10,422 nt of DNA from positions 1-10,422 of the forward strand of contig DLND01000203.1 of the NCBI GenBank assembly GCA_002476905.1, in the 5' to 3' direction. A model generated the notes under the pieces. It ran no database searches and was not told the DNA's origin. It was given only the letters and a program-made list of their open reading frames with translations. The position numbers and the translations under genes were made by a program. This document shows, piece after piece, positions 6,385 to 10,422 of the stretch. The stretch comes from Flavobacteriales bacterium UBA7519 (lineage in GTDB: Bacteria; Bacteroidota; Bacteroidia; Flavobacteriales; Weeksellaceae). Within the stretch, counting starts at the first letter, position 1, and the number at the start of each line of letters is the position of its first letter.

Positions 6385-6417
6385 AAAATGCCGCTTATAT
6401 ATTTTAAGCGGCATTTT
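6385..6417. terminator. Bidirectional terminator between pheT and the Nudix gene
   Basis: AAAATGCCGCTTA (6385-6397) pairs perfectly with TAAGCGGCATTTT (6405-6417) over 13 bases with a 7-base loop. A-run and T-run flanks let it act on both strands. It starts 4 bases after the pheT stop. Its outer right arm contains two bases of the Nudix stop codon (6416-6418 on the minus strand). Confidence 0.88.
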
Positions 6418-7024
6418 ATTTATGTTTGGATTTAAAATCGGCAAGAATTAATTTAATATTCTGGAAAGTTGATGGAATAATTACGGTTTCTATTTCGGCC
6501 TCATTTTTCCAGCCAACTTCGTTGATGCCTTCCTCTATTTGTGGTTTCGGCGTTTCATTTCCTGCATAAAACATTTCAAACCAATAAGTTGTTTTAAGGA
6601 TTTTTTTTCCGTCTCTTTCCGTATAAATATGATAAGTAGAATTGATAAAATCCTTCAGTTCGAGATTGAAAATGCCACATTCTTCTTCTACTTCGCGTAC
6701 TGCAGCCACTTCTCTGGATTCGCCTTTTTCAATTTTACCTTTGGGCAAATCCCACTTTCCTAATCGATGGATAAAGAGAATTTTATTTTCTGGATTGATG
6801 ACAACGCCACCGGCAGCTTCTATATTTTTGAAGTAATTTCTGAAATCGGCCCAGAGTTCTTCTACATTATTATGATAAATATTAAGGCCTTGCGACGCTG
6901 TATTTTCTAACAAGTCAATAGCAAAGTCAAAACTATGCGACCCATCGTAATTCAGTGTTTTAGGACTATCTTGAGGCTCAGAACTCAAAATTAATCTTTT
7001 CTCATTGATAAAAACTTTATACAT
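6416..7024 (-). CDS. Nudix hydrolase family protein
   Basis: The protein has 202 residues. The Nudix box GX5EX7REUXEEXGU is fully matched at residues 96-118: GKIEKGE, seven residues, then REVEEECGI. It sits in the usual context of AAGGVVIN (70-77), ILFIHRLGKWDLPKG and a following sheet with TTYWFEMFYAG. Nudix enzymes hydrolyse nucleoside diphosphates linked to another group, using Mg2+ held by the box glutamates; the substrate cannot be read from sequence. The N-terminal 65 residues precede the Nudix fold and are not a domain I recognise. The flavobacterial form regularly has such an extension, from memory. The gene converges on pheT over a shared terminator, and its stop codon lies inside that hairpin. 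It diverges from the SRPBCC-like gene with only 36 bases between start codons. Confidence 0.9.
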   Translation of the reverse strand: MYKVFINEKRLILSSEPQDSPKTLNYDGSHSFDFAIDLLENTASQGLNIYHNNVEELWADFRNYFKNIEAAGGVVINPENKILFIHRLGKWDLPKGKIEKGESREVAAVREVEEECGIFNLELKDFINSTYHIYTERDGKKILKTTYWFEMFYAGNETPKPQIEEGINEVGWKNEAEIETVIIPSTFQNIKLILADFKSKHK

Positions 7025-7027
7025 TTG
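7020..7027 (+). promoter_or_regulatory. Candidate -7 box for the SRPBCC-like gene
   Basis: TACATTTG fully matches TAnnTTTG and lies 33 bases before the ATG at 7061. It overlaps the Nudix start codon (7022-7024, minus strand). A TTTT at about 6997-7000 is at the correct 19-base spacing for a weak -33 element. Confidence 0.45.
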
Positions 7028-7047
7028 TAAGGCTATTAATATTAATA

Positions 7048-7055
7048 CAAAAATA
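7048..7055 (-). promoter_or_regulatory. Candidate -7 box for the Nudix gene
   Basis: The minus strand reads TATTTTTG, a match to TAnnTTTG, 23 bases before the Nudix ATG at 7024. Its -33 region would fall inside the first codons of the SRPBCC-like gene, where no clear TTTG is seen. Confidence 0.4.
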
Positions 7056-7060
7056 TAAAA

Positions 7061-7447
7061 ATGAATTTAGAAGGACGAAAAATTGTTGTAAATAAATCTT
7101 CATCAGAATTGGCGGGAATGCTTAAAAATCCTGAAGATTACAAAGATTTGATGCCAGAAGGTCTTCAAAGTTTCGAGGCTAGAGAAAACGGTTTCAAATT
7201 CGGATTGAAGGGAATGCCGGAAATTGCTTTGAAAATTGATAATGTTTCTGATAAAGAAGTAGTTCTGAAATCTGCAAGCTCAAGTTTGGATTTCGCTTTG
7301 ACAGGCGCAATGAATCCTCTTAACGAAAATCAAACAGAAGTTCAGTTATTATTCGAAGGGAAATTCAATCCATTTATCAAAATGATGGTCGAAAAACCAC
7401 TTCAAAATTTTATCAATTCTTTGACGGATAAAATCGAGCAATTATAA
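7061..7447 (+). CDS. SRPBCC (START-like) family protein
   Basis: This 128-residue cytoplasmic protein has no signal peptide or membrane segment. It starts MNLEGRKIVVNKSSSELAGM and continues with a pattern of alternating strands (GFKFGLKGMPEIALKI, KEVVLKSA, LDFALTGAM, TEVQLLFEGKFNPFIKMMV) and a long C-terminal helix ending LQNFINSLTDKIEQL. That is the helix-grip layout of the SRPBCC/START-like superfamily, whose members hold hydrophobic ligands in a deep cavity. From memory, this flavobacterial family is often mislabelled 'orotate phosphoribosyltransferase' because it can lie beside pyrE; no phosphoribosyl-transfer motif is present here. The function is unknown. It has its own candidate promoter and a terminator 24 bases after its stop, so it is probably a single-gene unit. 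Confidence 0.75.
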   Translation: MNLEGRKIVVNKSSSELAGMLKNPEDYKDLMPEGLQSFEARENGFKFGLKGMPEIALKIDNVSDKEVVLKSASSSLDFALTGAMNPLNENQTEVQLLFEGKFNPFIKMMVEKPLQNFINSLTDKIEQL

Positions 7448-7470
7448 GATTTTTAATTTATCAAAAAATA

Positions 7471-7509
7471 AAAAGCCTTTCAGAGTCATCATCTTTGAAA
7501 GGTTTTTTT
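7471..7509 (+). terminator. Terminator after the SRPBCC-like gene
   Basis: CCTTTCA (7476-7482) pairs with TGAAAGG (7496-7502), extended by a G-T pair and by the A-run at 7471-7474 against a T-run at 7503-7509. The loop is 13 bases. The seven T's after the stem fit termination on the plus strand. Confidence 0.8.
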
Positions 7510-7555
7510 GTTTTCCGAATTCAAATATTTCATTAATTTTATATAAACTTAACCA

Positions 7556-8095
7556 ATGAAAACAATTAAAGAGATTTTAATTTTTGGTGGTATAACAGCA
7601 ATCGTAACTTTTCTGTTAAATACTTTATTTGCCAAAATTCTCCCAGATACTTTCGATTTGTGGATTTATGATTCACTTTCAAGTTTTATTATCTCTGTGG
7701 TATTGATAATTTTCTCACTTGTAATCAAAGAAAATAAGAATTTTGATTTTTTCTTGCGATATTCATTCTCAAATTTTCTCATATTCACAGTTCATAATTT
7801 TATTTTTGCAATTAAGATTAGTTTCGGAAAAGTAAGATTTTGTGTTCCGGAAAAAATATCGAATGAAAAACTTTGTAAGCTCCCCCGAAAACAACTTTAT
7901 GAAACATCTTTCAGTGCCAATTTTATAGTATTTCTTTCGACTTTCTTTTTTTTAGTTTTGTTTAAAGAAAGAAATGTAAAAATTTTTACGAAGAATTCTA
8001 TAATTTACATAATCTTGGTTTTTATAATGGTAAATGTTTTTCGTGCTCAGAATTTACTATCACAATCATTAAATTTTATCTTATCAATTTTCTGA
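7556..8095 (+). CDS. Unrecognised AT-rich integral membrane protein
   Basis: I do not recognise this 179-residue protein. It has four or five hydrophobic segments: about 7-28, 41-57, 66-88 (less clear), 121-137 and 147-162. A polar stretch at about 90-118 contains two cysteines (Cys96, Cys107) and several lysines and arginines (FGKVRFCVPEKISNEKLCKL), probably a loop. The composition is rich in Phe, Ile, Leu, Asn and Lys, and the DNA is visibly richer in A and T than the neighbours. No catalytic motif or signal-peptide cleavage site is clear. The ATG at 7556 follows a terminator. Upstream only a weak TAATTTTA box is seen. The stop is 3 bases from the anmK stop, in convergent orientation. It could be a lineage-specific or acquired gene. 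The reading frame is complete, so it is probably real, but expression is unproven. Confidence 0.6.
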   Translation: MKTIKEILIFGGITAIVTFLLNTLFAKILPDTFDLWIYDSLSSFIISVVLIIFSLVIKENKNFDFFLRYSFSNFLIFTVHNFIFAIKISFGKVRFCVPEKISNEKLCKLPRKQLYETSFSANFIVFLSTFFFLVLFKERNVKIFTKNSIIYIILVFIMVNVFRAQNLLSQSLNFILSIF

Positions 8096-8098
8096 AAT

Positions 8099-9151
8099 CT
8101 AGCAAACCAAACCAGCAGAATGGTCGTACAAACTTCCAGTTGCGGATGACAAAACATTTTTGAGATTCTGTAATCTCAAAACACCCATAAAAGCAAAAAT
8201 CAAAGCTTCTTTATATTCAATAATTTCCTTTTTTGGAATTTGGATTTCGGTTTTAGTCTTTGCTTTTATCTTTTCAATAAGATAACTATTGTAAGTTCCA
8301 CCTCCTGTAATTAAGATGTTTTTTACCTCAAATTCATCCAATATTTTAACAATTTGGACTGCAGAATGTTCTGTAAAGCTTGCCAAAAGGTCTTCTGTTT
8401 TTTGAGTTTTTATTAATGGTAAAACTTGTTCGTTAATCCATTCTATTCCCAAAGATTTTGGTGCTTTTTCCAGATAGAATTTGAGTTGATTTAATTGATC
8501 AAGAAGTTCATAATCAATTAATCCAGTTCTTGCCAGATCTCCATTGTCGTCAAATTTTTTCCCGAATTTCAAAGCCAAATCATTCAGAATAATATTGACG
8601 GGACAAATATCGAAAGCGATTCGTTTTCCATTTCGTTTCAAAGAAATATTAGAAAATCCGCCAAGATTAAGACAAGCATCAAATTCCGAAAACAACAGTT
8701 CATCACCAATTGGAACCAAAGGCGCTCCATTTCCTCCCAGAATCACATCTTGACTTCGGAAATCATAGATAACCGTTTTATTGGTTTTTGATTTAATTGC
8801 TCTTCCATCTCCAATTTGTAAAGTGAATCTGTTTTTTGGTTGATGAAAAACCGTGTGACCGTGTGAAGCAATCAAATCAAGATTGATGATTTTATGTTTT
8901 GAAATGAATTCTGAAGTTTTTTCTCCAAGATAAAATCCATAATCAACATTCAATTTTAGAACTTCCTCGCTGGAGAGATTCACGGTATTTCTCAAAGATT
9001 GTTCCCAATCAGAAGAGTAAGGAAGTGTCTCACAATTCAGAATGTCGAAATTCCAAACAGAATCAGTTTGAGTGAATTTTGCATAACAAATATCCAATCC
9101 ATCCAAACTAGTTCCTGACATCAAACCAATAGCATGAAAACTTGACATCAT
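8099..9151 (-). CDS. anmK: Anhydro-N-acetylmuramic acid kinase
   Basis: AnmK opens the 1,6-anhydro ring of anhydro-MurNAc with ATP to give MurNAc-6-phosphate, a cytoplasmic step of peptidoglycan recycling. The 350 residues fit the family (E. coli about 370). Positions here count from the ATG at 9151. Motifs are GLMSGTSLDGLD (9-20, phosphate-binding), ASHGHTVFHQP (95-105), LQIGDGR (111-117), FRSQDVILGGNGAPLVPIGD (131-150), LNLGGFSNIS (161-170), FDICPVNIILND (180-191, where many relatives have DxGPGN), DDNGDLAR (201-208) and ITGGGTYN (281-288). The start is uncertain: TTG-ATG-ATG in tandem allows 9154, 9151 or 9148. I chose the first ATG. It is last in an operon after lptC, 6 bases apart. Confidence 0.94.
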   Translation of the reverse strand: MMSSFHAIGLMSGTSLDGLDICYAKFTQTDSVWNFDILNCETLPYSSDWEQSLRNTVNLSSEEVLKLNVDYGFYLGEKTSEFISKHKIINLDLIASHGHTVFHQPKNRFTLQIGDGRAIKSKTNKTVIYDFRSQDVILGGNGAPLVPIGDELLFSEFDACLNLGGFSNISLKRNGKRIAFDICPVNIILNDLALKFGKKFDDNGDLARTGLIDYELLDQLNQLKFYLEKAPKSLGIEWINEQVLPLIKTQKTEDLLASFTEHSAVQIVKILDEFEVKNILITGGGTYNSYLIEKIKAKTKTEIQIPKKEIIEYKEALIFAFMGVLRLQNLKNVLSSATGSLYDHSAGLVC

Positions 9152-9157
9152 CAAAAA

Positions 9158-9751
9158 CTATTTGCTGGCTGCAGGTAAATTCGAAGAGTTGAAACTGCCG
9201 GAATTGTTGAAAAAAGTATACTCGGAGAAGTCATCTTTAGCAACCATCCCGTGAGAACCAACCAAAATATTACCATCCTTATCAGAAACAAAAACAGTGT
9301 CTTTGGTGTACATCGTATGTTTGTTTTGATCCCAGTTAATGGTTTCCGTCACAAAAGTCTGACCCTCGGTTGTAATGATTTTCACTCGTCCTTTTGCGAA
9401 ATAGAAATTCTTTTTGATATCGTTTCGGGCATATTTTGCCCAAATTTTTCCTGGCTCTTTTGATTTTTTATCAAAAAATTCCAGGTACATTCCCTTTTTT
9501 GCTTCCACATAAGGAGAATCTATCAGTTCATATTTTTCTATGAGTGGAGCTTTGAAACGTACTTTGATCTGCCCGGAATCTTTCTGCAGAATAGCGCCAT
9601 TATATATAACCTGCGATGCAAAATTGGTTTTCTTATTCTTATTGATTTTCGTGAGATCCTCTTCACAGGACTGAATAAGAAAAAACATCAGCAACAAAAT
9701 GAATCGTTGTGATGTTTTAAGGTTAAATATTTTTGAATAATAATCCTTCAT
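9158..9751 (-). CDS. lptC: LPS export ABC transporter periplasmic protein LptC (lipoprotein form)
   Basis: LptC links the LptB2FG transporter to the periplasmic bridge that carries lipopolysaccharide to the outer membrane. The 197-residue protein starts with a lipoprotein signal peptide: basic N-terminus, hydrophobic RFILLLMFFLIQSC, with the lipid-bearing Cys at 29. E. coli LptC is anchored by a membrane helix instead; the lipoprotein form is, from memory, normal in Bacteroidota. After it come repeated beta strands in the beta-jellyroll style: ASQVIYNGAILQKDSGQIKV (45-64), SPYVEAKKGMYLEFFD (79-94), IWAKYARNDIKKNFYFAKGR (103-122), a V-rich strand run, and ILVGSHGMVAKDDFSEYTFF (162-181) ending in NNSGSFNSS. 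The Cys is followed by Glu-Glu-Asp. It lies 20 bases after the barrel-protein gene and 6 bases before anmK, so the three are probably cotranscribed. Confidence 0.88.
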   Translation of the reverse strand: MKDYYSKIFNLKTSQRFILLLMFFLIQSCEEDLTKINKNKKTNFASQVIYNGAILQKDSGQIKVRFKAPLIEKYELIDSPYVEAKKGMYLEFFDKKSKEPGKIWAKYARNDIKKNFYFAKGRVKIITTEGQTFVTETINWDQNKHTMYTKDTVFVSDKDGNILVGSHGMVAKDDFSEYTFFNNSGSFNSSNLPAASK

Positions 9752-9771
9752 AGATTATCAGTGTACTTTCA

Positions 9772-10422
9772 TTAGTTGTATAGGCGCTTCGCAAACCACT
9801 TGTCTGCAAAGTTGATCCCAATTCTCAAATTTATGAAATTTTGTCGAATCAAATTGTTATCCAAAGTTCCTCTTTTTCCAAGCTCTACACCTAGGTCAAT
9901 ACTGTTCATACGGTTAATCTGGCTCTTTTGGAAAGGAAGTGTAACGCCCGCTGTAACTGCAAACTTGTTGATGCTGCTTCCATTGATCTTAAGATTGCCC
10001 TTTTCATAATAAGCACCATAACGGTAAATCACTCTTGAGAAATAAGAACGGAAATCATTAAAATTTGGAAGAATCCAACCTCCTACAGAATATCTGTAAG
10101 AATCCTGGTATGATAAAGTCTGACCAAGGAAATTAAAATTCTCTCCTTTTTTAAAATCCACCTGCGTACCGAAAAACCATTTGGTGTCTTTTCCGTAGCC
10201 TAAACCTAGTGAAGCTTCTTGAGGAAGGAACTTTTTATCTGTGGTTTCTCTTTGGTCTATGATAGTTTCGTAGCCTTTTGTTTCACCTAGTAAATAGTAG
10301 TATGTACTGTTTGTGTAAACATTTTTCATACTGCCAGTGTTACCAAAAGTATATGTAGCACCAACAGTTATTTTTCTGTCATGAGCTACTTTTTTTTGAT
10401 AAGTAGATCCCAGTGTAAAATT
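9772..10422 (-). CDS. Outer-membrane beta-barrel protein, C-terminal part (start beyond right edge)
   Basis: The reading frame is open from the stop complement at 9772 to the window edge, so at least 217 residues are present. An internal ATG at 10329 is not the real start, because the frame continues upstream without a stop as barrel-like sequence (GSTYQKKVAHDRKITVGATY...). The protein alternates polar and hydrophobic/aromatic residues typical of outer-membrane strands: ITVGATYTFG, STYYYLLGETKG, ASLGLGYGKDTKWFFGTQVD, YRYSVGGWILP, YFSRVIYRYGAYYEKGNLKI, KFAVTAGVTLPF, SIDLGVELGKRG, NFINLRIGINFADKWFAKRL. The ending resembles the flavobacterial outer-membrane family often placed near lptC and coaX, some of whose members are likened to FadL; that is from memory. 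The substrate is unknown. It leads the operon with lptC and anmK. Confidence 0.78.
   Translation of the reverse strand, partial: NFTLGSTYQKKVAHDRKITVGATYTFGNTGSMKNVYTNSTYYYLLGETKGYETIIDQRETTDKKFLPQEASLGLGYGKDTKWFFGTQVDFKKGENFNFLGQTLSYQDSYRYSVGGWILPNFNDFRSYFSRVIYRYGAYYEKGNLKINGSSINKFAVTAGVTLPFQKSQINRMNSIDLGVELGKRGTLDNNLIRQNFINLRIGINFADKWFAKRLYN

Noticed and set aside
1..10422. CRISPR array, tRNA/rRNA gene, insertion sequence or phage gene
   Set aside because: I saw no regularly spaced repeats, no tRNA-like cloverleaf segment, and no transposase, integrase or phage protein motifs. A dedicated tRNA and repeat scan would settle this.

Overview
The window looks like chromosome of a low-GC member of the Bacteroidota, most likely a flavobacterium of the Chryseobacterium type (Weeksellaceae). 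Three signs point there. The proteins have the flavobacterial flavour of their families. Several genes have the Bacteroidota -7 promoter box TAnnTTTG upstream and no clear Shine-Dalgarno sequence. The gaps carry relics of intergenic repeats typical of this group (TTCGAC/GTCGAA-type and CTTTGCG-type). The genus is an inference.

Layout. Positions 1-1177 (minus strand): the ddl gene (D-Ala-D-Ala ligase), followed by the N-terminal part of coaD (coenzyme A synthesis), which runs off the left edge. Positions 1178-1421 hold a ddl promoter box and a long imperfect inverted repeat. At 1422-1787 (minus) is a small membrane kinase of the DgkA/undecaprenol kinase family. The 292-base gap 1788-2079 holds repeat relics and a good dnaN promoter. 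At 2080-3210 (plus) is dnaN, the sliding clamp, closed by a strong symmetrical terminator. At 3314-3834 (minus) is a toxin-antitoxin pair, antitoxin first, overlapping its ParE/RelE-like toxin by one base. At 3981-6380 (plus) is pheT alone, without pheS. At 6416-7024 (minus) is a Nudix hydrolase, convergent with pheT over a shared terminator and divergent from a small SRPBCC-like gene (7061-7447, plus). At 7556-8095 (plus) is an unrecognised AT-rich membrane protein. At 8099-10422 (minus) is an envelope operon: an outer-membrane beta-barrel protein (cut by the right edge), lptC, then anmK.

How the genes fit together. Most are core housekeeping genes: replication (dnaN), translation (pheT), coenzyme A (coaD), and cell envelope (ddl, dgkA, lptC, anmK, the barrel protein). 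The accessory parts are the toxin-antitoxin pair between dnaN and pheT, the orphan membrane protein, and the repeat relics. I found no CRISPR array, transposase, phage gene, tRNA or rRNA, and no convincing sign of an undescribed multi-gene system. The features most worth a second look are the 139-base inverted-repeat element before dgkA's 3' end, the terminator that contains the Nudix stop codon, the divergent promoters at the Nudix/SRPBCC junction, and the orphan membrane gene.
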